Positions 26,076 through 37,384 of a stretch of 64,000 nucleotides of DNA are shown here, piece by piece (position 1 is the stretch's first letter; every line of letters begins with the position of its first letter). The position numbers and the translations under genes are program-made. The DNA lies in NCBI GenBank assembly GCA_016987375.1, contig PJRA01000274.1, forward strand, positions 841,490-905,489. The letters are read 5' to 3'. The notes beneath the pieces were generated by a model. That model searched no databases. It was not told the DNA's origin and saw nothing but the letters and a program-made list of their open reading frames with translations. Origin of the DNA: Brachionus koreanus (Eukaryota; Rotifera; Eurotatoria; Ploima; Brachionidae).

Positions 26076-26416
26076 GTGTTACTAGACCGCCACCGACGAT
26101 TTTTTTTGGCCTTATTCTATCCAAGTGGATAATGGGATAAGGCGCTCATCTCCTTTTCAAGTACCTTTTTTGAGCAACAGCTCCGATCTGATACAGAGAC
26201 TACTGCATCGAGTTGATCATTTACACTGCAAATTTTCCCCAGTCGAAACCGGTCTTCCATTTTTTGATGAAAGGGGTTTAAACATGCGCCCTGCATTGCA
26301 GAAAAATTTGAAGATTTTTCCACCCTCAACGGGTTTGAACCCTCAATCCTCTGCTTGCATGAATAACACACAAACCGTTCGGCTATACGGGCTATCCACC
26401 GACGATATCCAACACT
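26076..26416 (-). mobile_element. tRNA-headed SINE with MITE-like ends
   Basis: A sharply GC-richer island of about 340 bp. Read on the minus strand it begins GTGTTGGATATCGTCGGTGG, continues into a tRNA-like head, and ends in ATCGTCGGTGGCGGTCTAGT followed by AACAC. Thus atcgtcggtgg is directly repeated at both ends, and gtgtt/aacac form short inverted ends. The ends GTGTTGG and GCGGTCTAGT are shared with the MITEs at 21.25 and 55.1 kb. Open frames on both strands here have no protein-like features. Probably a pol III-transcribed SINE that shares termini with, or sits inside, a MITE family. Confidence 0.7.
26320..26397 (-). promoter_or_regulatory. pol III internal promoter (A and B boxes) of the SINE
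   Basis: On the minus strand the sequence starts GGATAGCCCG, then TAGCCGAACGG fits the A-box consensus TRGYNNARNNGG. About 40 nt later GGTTCAAACCC fits the B box. Cloverleaf pairing is poor, so this is a tRNA-derived promoter and not a tRNA gene. Confidence 0.65.
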
Positions 26417-27119
26417 AATTTTTAATGAGCGTGGGAAAACCATTTCTTTTTCATTATATTTTAATTAGAGTGTTCTTTTCAAAAATTTAAAAATCTACTC
26501 ATTCAAAATGAATAAAAATCAACATTCGCCTCTTGAATAGAAAAAAATAATGATCGCATCAAATATTTATTAATTGTTCTAACTATTCAAAACTTTTAGT
26601 TTATTCAATCATCAAAACTAAAGAAATTTTTTAATTTACTAATTTACGAAGAACATTCCTAATAAAAGTTGATAATCTACACAATTTCCATAATAAGAAA
26701 AAACAATAATTTAGAATTGATTTAAATAATTAGACTAAAATTGCTCATTTTTTTTAAGCTTACACAAAAAAAAAAATTTTTGGATTTAAAAAACTCTAAA
26801 AAGGCCCTAATAATGAAAAATAAAAATATTGTCTAAAATCAAGGGTTTTTTCAAAAAAAATTTTTTCATTTGCTTTTTTTATCAGTTCAAATTTTATTTT
26901 AACATAAAAACTATTCAACATGGGCTAAAAGGGAGGTTAACTACCATTCCAAACTACCAGAGCTCTCCCCTAACTATTATTTAAAAAAATTTGAAAAATT
27001 TAATTTTGGTTAAACGATTTTGTTTTAAACTGGAAAACTTATATTCAATTACAAACTTTAAACTTATAAATTCAATTAAAAAATTTGAAAAAAATTAAAT
27101 TTACAAAAAATTCGATTAA
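26417..27119. other. intergenic with a diverged repeat
   Basis: AT-rich. The segment at about 26918-26985 (catgggctaaaagggagg..., ending ...tattatttaaa) resembles the segment at about 33123-33200, so it is probably an old dispersed repeat. No gene seen. Confidence 0.35.
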
Positions 27120-30100
27120 TCATAAATTAGAAGTCGAATTTGCATGCTTTATGCTCGAGCATTCATTAGTGCCTGGATTTTCTAATCTAAGAGCTGCACA
27201 AGACAACCAGCTTCTTTCCTTCCTCATATAAGTAACAAAACTCCATATATTCAATTCCAAATCATAAGCTTCAATTGTATTGCTTACTTCCCCAGTTGAA
27301 GTTTCTCCTCCACACACGAAAATTTGATTATTCAGGACAGCTATACCTGGTTGGCGTCTTGCTTCATACATTGGAGCACACCAATCCCAGCAATTTCTAA
27401 CCGGATCGAAGCATTCAACTGTATTCGTTGTTTGATTATTATAACCTCCAATGAGGTAAATTTTTCCATTTGTTGCACACGCTCTTGATCCCGAACGAGA
27501 ATTGTGAGGTTTCTTAAGTTCACTCCATGTATTTGATGTAGGGTTGTAACATTGAAAAAATAATTCAGATATAACATAAAGAAGACCATTTAAAGAGCAA
27601 ACTGCAGGATTCGCTACTGGTTCTTTCATTTCTGTGCAATCTTTCCAGATATTCAATGAGGGATCATAATACTCTACAGTTTTCAAACTTGAACCATAAA
27701 GATCTTTTCCGCCCACGGCATAGATACAACCGTTTACAATGGCCAAGCCGAGTTCAGATCTGTGCGATTGCAAATTCTGTAATTCTTTCCATTCATCCAG
27801 GATAGAATTATATTGCCAAAAAGCATCCGTTGCGCTCATATCAGATCTTTCACCACCTGCTATATAAAGTAGTGTTTCATCAGATGTTACCACACCACTT
27901 TTAGTTAAAGAAAAGGGGAAATTTCTCAATCCGAGCCAGCTTTCGAGAGAAGGAATGTAAGCTTCTACAGTTCTCAAAACATATTCATCATTTTCTCCAC
28001 AAATTATAATCAATGATTCTAGATGCTTAAAAAATTTTCTTGATCTTGTTCGTCTATTTTGTAATTGATTACGTCTGTCCTTTAGAAAGTTGTAATCAAA
28101 TGCTTCTTTTATCAATTGACTGCACTCATAGGAATTTTTGAGATATTCATTGTTTTGTACTTTATCATACAAAAAATAAGGCTTCAATTGTGGAAGTCTA
28201 ATGTGTTCCAAAACCTTAATTTTTTTAATTTTAATTATTCTTAAATAAATTTTCGAAAATGATTTTCAAAGTAAATTTTAAACGGTATGGGGTTCTGGCT
28301 CCATTCCTAAATCTTCGTGGATACCTTTTTCACTCAAAGACCGGAGGGCTCTTTTGAACCTCTTTTATTACTTCCTTTATTTGTTGTTTATTCAATAAAT
28401 ATAATAATTTTTATAATTTTTTTCAATCATATCCTTAATCAAAAATATTATAAAATTATTTAATTTTTATTACAAAATAATTTTATTTTTATTGAAATTA
28501 AGCACAAAAAGAGTCAAATAAAATAGATCGGAAAATCCCTTCGGCCTTTGAGTGTTAAAATAAATTCGAAAAAAAATTTTAAACTCGAATGCCTTGTTTA
28601 TAAGCTGAAAGGTTAAACTTTTTCCTGTTCTTAACATTTTTAACTCCCATAACTGAAAATTACTTAGAATTGTTTATTTTTATTGTTTATTGTAAAATTT
28701 AAAAATTTATTTTGAGTATTATTTGAATAATTTTACTTTCTCAATTATCTTTTATACTCACGAGATAAAAATAGGTAAATCGTCCATTTATTGATAAAAT
28801 TAAATAAAAATAAAAAAGGATAAATTTAATCTATGTAAATAAATTTTTTTCTAATACTATTTTGAAAATAAATTGATGAATAGATGAGTTTTATTAGAAA
28901 TAAAAAACTAAATAAAAATATACGATTGTCCTTAAATCATGTTTTAATTTGAATTAAACCTGTTAAGTTTTTATATTGTTTTATCAAAATATTGATTAAA
29001 TAGACAAAATTAGTTTAAGGTTTCTAATTTGTTTGGATTAAAACGGCATTTTACCGAGTAAATATTTTTCGAAAATCAAGTAAACAAATTTAGTTACCGT
29101 ATGAAATATTAACATTCTCTCTTGCTTCGAGTGGTCTAGCCATTTAATACAAGCTTCATAAACATGATCTTCACTAGGCACTTTCAAATTATCACTTTTA
29201 ATGATATCAATCAATTTTTGAGCATTTAATCCCAAAAATTCTTCATGTTTCACAACCTGGAATTAAATATTTTTTTCTTTATTGAAATTTTTTTTTAAAA
29301 AAATTACCCCAACAAAATTCCATAGAATGTATTTAAAAGCTATTTCTTTTAATTCATTACAGCAATGAGTATCAGAAAAGCAATAAACTCCAATGCAATT
29401 TTGATTGTCCATTTTCCATTCCATGTATCTACAACAAGCTTCTCTTAAAGGCTTTATATCAAACAAATTAGATGATGAAAGCAATGCTTGGACATTTGAT
29501 TCATTGATTTTTAAATTGCTTGTGTAAGCATAATCTATGATTAAACTCATTGTTTCTGGTTCTAGACCATTTAAGCAAATTTCTGATTTCTTGCTTTCAG
29601 CCATGTTTGAATTAAACATAGCCCTAAAGTAACTACTTATTGCTGCCAAAACACATTTATGACAGTAAAATTCTTCATCTTTTACCTTAAGAACAATGTC
29701 ACAGAGTGATTTTTCCAAACGCAATTCATTTAAACCTTTGAGAACATTGACAGGATTTTTTGAATCTAAATAGCAAAATTTCTGTGAATCTTTCTGCATT
29801 CCGATCCCAGTCAATCCTTGAAAACAGCCACAATTTGATGACGGATTGTTATTTATGTTTTGATCATAAATGAAATTTTCACTTTCTTTTTTATGCAATG
29901 ATCTTTTTCGTGAATTCCAGCGCAGAGATAAATTACGATCAAGAGGCAAAGAAATATTTGTTGAAGAAGCTGCACCTGTTTCATTTATGGAATTCGTTGA
30001 ATATGTGACTGAATTAATCGAATCTGAATCACTTGACAATTCGTTATTAGCCGAACCAAATCGGCTAATTGGCAAATTAGCTCCATTATGATCATAGCCT

Positions 30101-30498
30101 GACTCATTATGTAATTGACTCGTGGCAACTTCTGCTTCGTCATTTTCCATAAATGAATTTTCGTTTGATTCATTTTCTTTAAAATTACTTATTTCATTTT
30201 GATGAGATTGGGTGGAATTGTTTTGGACAAAATTTTCAAGTGGATGCACTTCAGAAAGGCTGCTATCTCTTCCAAAGTCTATTATCGACTCTTCAATTAG
30301 TGATGAGTTTATTACCGAAATTTGACCTGAACTATTAAAATCTTGACATGAAGCTTCCGAGCTGACTTCATTTAGTTCTGATATTTTTTTGAATTTTTCA
30401 ATCAAATTTTTTGGAATTTCCAATGATTTTGAAGTTCGCGGTTCATTTGACGACTCATTTTCGTCCGATTCAGAGTCGTATGGAGAACTGCTTTTCAT
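27120..30498 (-). CDS. kelch-like protein (BTB-BACK-Kelch)
   Basis: Cullin-3 substrate adaptor type, 814 aa. Exons 30498-29308, 29256-29098, 28214-27120. The start chosen is MKSSSPYD; the upstream in-frame Met would add hydrophobic residues unlike the family. Residues 1 to about 240 are Ser/Asn/Glu-rich and disordered-looking, unusually long for a KLHL. BTB: LEKSLCDIVLKVKDEEFYCH, then AISSYFRAMFNSNMAES. BACK: KHEEFLGL, then SEDHVYEACIKWLDH. Six Kelch blades follow; GG or near-GG motifs are ICGEN, IAGGE, AVGGKD, VISEL, LIGGYN and VCGGET, so blade 4 has lost its double glycine. Intron 2 (28215-29097) contains the second TTAA-type MITE. Orthology to a particular KLHL is not resolved, so substrate is unknown. 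Confidence 0.9.
28331..28554. mobile_element. TTAA-type MITE, copy B, in the KLHL intron
   Basis: Begins cactcaaagaccggaggg and ends ttcggcctttgagtg, followed by TTAA at 28555-28558; the left target copy has decayed. Inverted relative to copy A at 594-839. The shared outer blocks are long (for example tacttcctttatttgtt against its complement in A), so the relation is certain. Confidence 0.72.
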
Positions 30499-32030
30499 TT
30501 TATTTATTTTTAATATTTCAAAATAAACTAAAAATAAAAACACTTGTTTAATTGAAATTTGAATTTATTAAAATGAACAAAATTAAATTATAAATGAAAT
30601 AATAGAGTAAATGAGAAAGAGAGAAAGAAACAAAAAGAAAAAATTCAAAGAATGGAATATAATAGTAGTAGTCATCCGAGCCTTGTTGATAATAAATTAT
30701 TTTTACCAAAATGATAGCACCCAGCTCCTCTCTAAAATAATTCAATTGGAAAAATTTTGGAAAAATAATTTCTCTCTTTAAGGAAATTTGGCTAATTAAT
30801 GCAGAATTTAATTTAAAATAAAAAATATTCTTCAATTAAATGATCATTTAAATTTACAATTTTAATAACAGATTATTTTAGAATTTTTTTTCAAAAAGAA
30901 AATAAATCTACTTGAAAAATTAATTAGATTTTAAAGTTGACCAAAAAATAAACCAAAAATCCAAAAAAAAAAATAAAAATAAATAATTTTGGTCGTATAT
31001 TCAAAAAACTTTATTGATTTAATATCTTTGATCACAATAGCTTTCATATTAGACAATTTCAGAATCGATTTATCATTTTCTAAAAATAAAATGAAGAACT
31101 TAAAATAAATAATAAACACAAATAGAAGTATTTAGTGCAAAAACAAAATTTAATTATAAAATATTTTATTTTAACAAAAATTGTAATTTTGTGGAAAAAT
31201 AAAAATAAAATGAGGGATCAATCAAATTTTTAAAGTTTATTTTATTATTTATTTATAATCAATTTAATTAAAATTTTTTGTAGCTTTAATTTGATCAAAT
31301 TCTGCAGTAATTTTCTATTCATGTATAAATGCAGATTAAATACATGCAGAACTGATTCTGTTATAGAAAAACTGGTCTGTTCACCAGGTTTAATTATAAA
31401 TTTTTTTTACAAATAATTTTTAAGACTAAATGATTGATTCATACTAATTAAAAATATTCATTAAGAAATTTTCCCTTAGAATTTTGAATATTATTTTATC
31501 AAAAAAAAAACATTTTATAAACTCAGACTCTTTAATTATTTTAACTTTAAAAATCCGAATTTTTATTTTATATTAGTATTTTTTAATTTTATGTTCGCAT
31601 TGTATTTTTCATACTTTGAAAAATTTATGCTTATTTTAGATTTTTATTTAGTGACACGAACATAATTTAATCTATATTTCTAAAATTAACCTTTATCCAA
31701 AAAGCTAATTAACCAGATCTGTCTTAAAAAGCTTTTAATTTTAATCTTATGTCTTATGATTATTTTAAGCTAAATTCTAAATAAATTTTAAAAAAAAAAA
31801 GTCCAAATTTTTCTATTGAGACTAATTTCTAAAATACATTTAGATTTAAGAATAATTTTTCATACAAATGATCGATTTTTTTATCTGATTATTAAACTAA
31901 AACTTTAAAAAAATATAATTTAATTCACGAAATAAGTGATTTAAAAGAAATGATTTCATTAGGCATTTTAGTAAAATAAACTTCGATTTAGATTTTTCAG
32001 CTTTGAAGAAAAAATCACTTCTCAAATGAA
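30499..32030. other. divergent spacer, KLHL and dispanin
   Basis: Very AT-rich. Minus-strand open frames at 30548-30835 and 30931-31119 are Phe/Leu/Ile/Lys-rich translations of AT-rich DNA without motifs. The segment should hold promoters for both flanking genes. Confidence 0.45.
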
Positions 32031-32657
32031 ATGAATACAAGTATGAGCACAGTAGACAGTTTATTTAATAGTCAATGTTTGAATGGTACACAGGTTGGAT
32101 CAATTTTAAGATCCTCACCGTCGTTTAATGATTCGGAACCACCTTCATATTTCGAAGCCATCGGAATACATCATGTAAATTTAAACCAAACAGATTCTGC
32201 AAATACATCACGACTGCCATCTTTCCAAAATTCTAGGCTACCGAAAATTTCACTAAATACTGCACCTGAGTCCAGTCTTTACCATGATTCAGGACGGTCA
32301 AGCGGCTTGGTCAATCAATATAAAAAAAACACACGAAAAATGAATAGAGTCCCGGTTGTTGTTTTTCACCATGGTATCAGAGAATTCGATGAAACTGAAA
32401 ATAGAGTAGAGGCCGAAATAACGCAACCGAGTGAGACTTATTTAATGTGGTCTATTTTTACAACTTTCTATTGTGTTTTAATTGGTCTACCTGCATTGAT
32501 TTTCTCTATTAAGGTTTATCATTATAACAAGGAAGAAAAATATGAAAAGGCTTTTTCAAGGTCTAAGCTGGCTTGGTATTTGAATTTAGCTGGTTTATTT
32601 TGTGGAATTTTTTATATATCTATTCTTGTTTTAATTTTGTTTGTACCCAATAATTAA
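32031..32657 (+). CDS. dispanin (CD225/IFITM-like) family membrane protein
   Basis: Single exon, 208 aa. A cytoplasmic N-terminal half of about 135 residues is Ser/Asn-rich and holds a WW-binding PPxY motif (EPPSYFEA, residues 37-40). The C-terminal CD225 domain has two hydrophobic segments: YLMWSIFTTFYCVLIGLPAL, then a polar loop (KVYHYNKEEKYEKAFSRSK), and WYLNLAGLFCGIFYISILVL. Cysteines beside the first segment are placed like the palmitoylated cysteines of dispanins. The family contains IFITM proteins, PRRT2 and TMEM91 and acts on membrane fusion and vesicle traffic; the exact role here is unknown. The PPxY motif suggests Nedd4-type ubiquitin ligase binding (inference). Confidence 0.82.
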   Translation: MNTSMSTVDSLFNSQCLNGTQVGSILRSSPSFNDSEPPSYFEAIGIHHVNLNQTDSANTSRLPSFQNSRLPKISLNTAPESSLYHDSGRSSGLVNQYKKNTRKMNRVPVVVFHHGIREFDETENRVEAEITQPSETYLMWSIFTTFYCVLIGLPALIFSIKVYHYNKEEKYEKAFSRSKLAWYLNLAGLFCGIFYISILVLILFVPNN

Positions 32658-33819
32658 AAAATAATTAGAATATTTTTAGTTTTAATTTATGTTAAAAGGA
32701 AACCATAGTCATATTTAAAATTATTTAATAAACTTATTTAATAAAAATTTATGGGCTTTAATTTTAAATGTTCAGGTAGATACTCATTGAAGTTTTTAGA
32801 CCTAAAATTTAAGCTTCTTACTTTATTATCGATTAGGATAATGAAGTGAATTCAGGTAGAAAAAACCAATTGTTTGTTTTTTTATTTAATAGCTTTTAAT
32901 TGTATAATCTAGGATATTCAGCAACTTTTCATCAAACATTTAAATTTATAAATACTCTAACTCTTTATATAAATTTATCTAATTTTAATTTTAATATTTT
33001 TATTGTAAATTGTAAATTTAATAAATTATTGTAAATTTATTTTCTAATATTTAAAAAATTTAAAAGCTAAACTCAATCTAAATTAACTTTTTTGTAATTT
33101 TGCAACATTGTGCGACACCAAAAATTAATCATGTGGCTGAAAGGAAGGACTAAGTCTCCATTTCAACTGGCCAAAGCTTCGCCTAAATTATTTTTTAAAT
33201 AAATAAATTTTAATATTTTTCTATTTTTTATAGTATTTTATTTTTACTTTTTTTATTTAATTTTAAATTTTTGTATTTTACTCTATTTTGATTTCGACCT
33301 TTTCATTTTTTTATTTTTTTTAATCTAAAAGCTCGATACACATTAGCAAATAAATTTTGAATTGTGATTATTTCAATTTTGTCAACTAAATTATAGATTT
33401 CAAGAAAATTATTTTAACTAATGTTAGTTTAGTATCATAATTATTTTAGGACCAGTCTTAGTATTTTATTCCGAAAAATATTATTAAAATTTTGTATTGG
33501 AACAAATTTGATCAGTGTAAAAAATATTTGTTAGAATTTTTTGAATAAAAATAAGTTTAATCTTTTTTGTCTAAAATTTATTTTCAAAGAAATTTGAGTT
33601 TTATACCGCAAACAAAACAATTAATTTAAAAATATATTTTTAGTTTTTAAAAAATTTTTGCATTACTAAATTAATTTTTTATTTTCAGTATTTTAATAAA
33701 TAATTTTCGTTTTTCTAATTAATGGTAAAATATCATTTTTAAATGAATAAATTTATTTAAAAAGAATAATTTACTAAAACAAATCCGAATGTTAAACTGA
33801 TTTTCTAGAAGAATTAGTT
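32658..33819. other. convergent spacer with a diverged repeat
   Basis: AT-rich 3' region between dispanin (+) and TyrRS (-). A GC-richer block at about 33107-33190 (catgtggctgaaaggaagg...) resembles the one at 26.9 kb. No gene seen. Confidence 0.4.
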
Positions 33820-35228
33820 TTATTTCTTTTTTTTAACAACAGGATAAGCTAATTCAATTAACTTTTTATTTTCAGGAGAATCAAACTCTTTTCTAATCGG
33901 ATCTAAAAGTGCATTTAGTGATTCAATAACACCACCTTTCAAATCACCTGGATGTAATTCTTCTTTCCTATAAGCTTCTTGTAAATTATCGAAATTTTCA
34001 TAAACAATGTTTCCACCCCATTTTTCAGGTCTAGTTATTACCAATTTACCATCTTTTGATAGAGGAAACAATACATGCTTACAAAACGAGAGAACACCAT
34101 TATTTTCAATGTTTCCCGGTTCACAAAAGGCTCCATTGATTTTCTTCTTAACGGCTGACGCGCTATCTAACAAATCAATTTTGCTATCTTCTTCTGACGA
34201 GCTCATTTTATTGCCTGTCAATCCTGGAACCATAGGATTCATCAAATGAACTCTTTTTTCATATCCAAGTTTGGGTAAATACTAAAAAGATTTTTTCTAG
34301 AATTAGAATTTAAAATAACATAAAAATTCACTTCTTCGGCAAGCATGAAAATTTTTCTTTGATCGACACCTCCGAATTGGGCATCACACTTTAAATATTG
34401 CTCGTCTAGAGCTTGTAGACCTGGATAAAGAAGACCACTTAGCAATGGATTATTTGACTGCTTGACAACTTCTGCGCCAGCCTTTTTTGCATCATGCTCA
34501 GACATTAAAGAAGAAAGTCTGTACACATCTAAAGTGTATTCTTTGCTTAGTTGATACTCTGTGCCTTTGACAAATTTTAATTTATCAATAGGAACACCAA
34601 TTGATTTCAATGCAGCTTTAATGACTCTGGAGTAATATTCAGTTCTGTTTTGTAGCAGTTCCCATGGGGCCTTCATATTATCTAGATATGCATGCAAATC
34701 AGCTAATAAAATAGTAACTTCACATCCAGCTTTTAAAAAGTCTGAAATTTTCGACATGGGTACAAAATAAGCAATGTGAGGTTTTCCTGTTGTGGCTGTT
34801 CCCCAGTAAATTCTAAGATCACGCTCTTTTAAAACTGTTTTTAGCTTTTCATCGCCAACTATTTCTTGCAAATTTCTAGTTATTAGGTGATATTTCTCTT
34901 CAAAACTTAGATTACAAGATGATTCTATAATATTGTGCTATTAAAAAGGGTATTTTATTCAATAAATTAGCTTACTTGGAGCGGAGAATGACGATGAAGT
35001 TTCACTGGAATTTACATCTTGTATGTTTTTTTTTAGAATGTTGATTCTGTATTTCAGTTTTTCATTTTCAGTGGTCAGTTTTTTTACTAATTCCGCCTCA
35101 GAATCATTAGAAGATTGAGTCTGATTACTTCTCAAAGAGTTAAGTTCTTTCTCTAAAGAATCAATTAAAGCAGTCTGCTTTTCGAATTCTTGAGTTAATT
35201 GATCTAATTCACTATTTTGATTGCTCAT
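33820..35228 (-). CDS. YARS1: cytosolic tyrosyl-tRNA synthetase with coiled-coil leader
   Basis: Charges tRNA-Tyr in the cytosol; 435 aa. Exons 35228-34976, 34924-34332, 34281-33820, phases agree. The Rossmann catalytic core is strongly conserved: [37 protein letters not shown] (HIGH-type site), [68 protein letters not shown] and [10 protein letters not shown] (KMSKS-type). It stops at AYPVVKKKK and so lacks the EMAPII-like C-terminal domain of vertebrate TyrRS. Exon 1 encodes about 84 residues of coiled coil, including [17 protein letters not shown], closely resembling the N-terminal leucine zipper of arginyl-tRNA synthetase (ENLKLKYRLNILRK). Exon 2 has no in-frame ATG before the catalytic core, so exon 1 is needed to start the protein. 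The fusion may anchor the enzyme in the multisynthetase complex (inference). Confidence 0.9.
34976..35228 (-). other. ArgRS-type leucine-zipper exon of TyrRS
   Basis: Encodes [18 protein letters not shown] and further heptads, then [20 protein letters not shown]. Leucines and isoleucines recur at heptad spacing. Spliced in phase by a 51-nt intron (gtaagc...ttatag) to the synthetase core. Confidence 0.8.
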
Positions 35229-37384
35229 TTTAAACGCGATTTAATCTTAATTTAAAAACTAGGTAATTCGAATAGCTATAAAATATTTGGCAATTTTTAT
35301 ATGCAGAAAATCGGTACAGATAAAAAAATAAATACGAATCTGCAGAAAATAAAATTTCAAAGAAAGCAAATGTTTTAGTCATAAAGAATTGAAAGAATTC
35401 GTAGCATAAAAAATATATGATTGCTCATCAATAAATACTTAAAAATCACATAAATAATTTTCTTTAATTTAATTTGTTTTAATTTGATGACAATAAAAAA
35501 TTCTAAAATTAAGCTAAAAATACATTCCTTGATTTTTTATTGCAATGTGAATAAAATTAAAGAGGATGAATAAATTCGTGGATCAAAAACGTGCTAATAT
35601 TTTAAATTAGCTGCAAAATTTGATTAAATTTTTAAAACAACATTAAATTAACTCAACAAAAAGTCTAATTTCCACTTCTTATGCAGTGATTTCAAAAGTG
35701 AATCACTCAAAATTTTTTCGAATTGATGGGCTTAGAATTGAAAAAATTTTTCAGAAAAATTATAGAAAGATTTATAAAAAATAAAGGAGTTATGATATCC
35801 TTCCTAAAAGAGAAAAATTTAAATGTGAAACTCTATTGTAGGTCAAAAGCCAATATATTATTTCTGGGATAATTAAAGTCATATCTAAGCAAAAGGTCCA
35901 GTCAAGGAATCCTTATGCGAAAAATGTCAACAAAAATTACATTTGACACAAAAATATTATTAATAAATAAAAACAGAAAATTGACTATAATGAGATCTAC
36001 ATTGAAACACAGTGAAACATTCATTCGACTTAATTAATCTGTTTAAAATACAAAAAATGGCAAAAAATCCATAATATCAACAAAATTTACCATGTGATCG
36101 AAATTCGATTGATTTACCTCCCTTAAATGCCCAAATTTTGAAAATTCCAGTTCCTGAAGACCATTCACGTATAAGACAAAATCTAATTTAACCAAATTTA
36201 TTGACATTACAATTAATGATTGAAACAAATAAAAAAATTTGGTCAAAATAAAGGACAATCAAAAACAGAAAAAGAAGAAAACTATATAAAAAAACAGTTT
36301 TTAGACTCAGATATGACAACATCGACTAGATCTTATTTTATGCAAAGTAAATAGGAAATAAACTCTTTATTTAAGACTAGTTCAGCTATTCTTTAACCTA
36401 CTCATTTCTACAAGACTTTTCAATTTAGGAGTTTTATTCAGAGTCAAAACGATCAATTACATGTTTAGCATGTATAATCCACTCAATTTACTTCTTAATT
36501 TTGATATTTTTAAAAGTTCTAATAGGAAACGTAAAAACTTTTTACTTGATGACAAGTTTGACGTTGGCTCAAAGAAAATAGGCTGATTTGGAGAAAATGT
36601 AAATGGAATCATATTGAAAAAGATAATCGATGAGTTGAATTTTTCAGTTATTAAAGATAAAATCTGTAGAATCTTTAGAAACATGAGAAGGAGCCAGAAA
36701 TCTATTTTGCATTTTTAGATTATTTTTCAAAATTATTATATAGATTAAATATGAATATGATTTTTAATAAACATTTTATTTCATTTATTATTCAATGCAA
36801 AAATATTTCTATAAGTTTTTTTTTTTAAACTAAATTTGCGTGAGCTTTTAAATTTGTCGGTATTCCTTTCATTCTTATTGCCTTTTATATTACCCCTTTT
36901 AGTTTTAGTTTCAATTTTATACAAATTTAGTTTCTAATTTTTAGCTTTCTTTTATTAAATCATAATTCCTTAGCCAAAAATAAAAAATTTTACAAATATT
37001 AAAAAGTTTTTCTTTTTTTTATCAACTTTGATCCATCAAGAAAATTCAAAAATGGCTCAATTAATTTTATTAAGTGCTTATGTACTTAATTTCAATTTTT
37101 TTGTCTTTTCGAATGTACTTTTTTAAAAATTATTCAATTAATGAAATAAAAGAAAGAATTATTTATTTACATTTATGAATTGATAAATTACTGAATTTTT
37201 AAAAATTTATTTTATTTTTTTTAATGAAATAAAGATATTTTGTACATTCTTACATCTTGAAAATATAAACTCAAATCAAAATATTAGACAAGGTATTTGA
37301 AATAAAGAAAATAAACTAATTTGTTAAAAAATTATAAGCACATAGATTACAAAAATGCGTCGAAATTAATTTCAAACACCTAAA
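35229..37384. other. 2.1-kb AT-rich spacer
   Basis: No supported gene. Minus-strand open frames at 36043-36258 and 36457-36684 have no motif and no plausible partner exons. The TyrRS promoter must lie near 35.3 kb and the MAN1 3' UTR near 37.3 kb. Confidence 0.45.

Noticed and set aside
26117..26443. Overlapping open frames of about 100 aa on both strands with many Cys.
   Set aside because: They coincide with the GC-richer tRNA-headed SINE and have no domain; open by composition only.
30548..31119. Two minus-strand frames upstream of the KLHL gene.
   Set aside because: Phe/Ile/Tyr/Lys-rich translations typical of AT-rich DNA; no acceptor or donor fits the KLHL start.
36043..36684. Two minus-strand frames between TyrRS and LEMD3.
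   Set aside because: No recognisable motif, no compatible neighbours, no phase partner.
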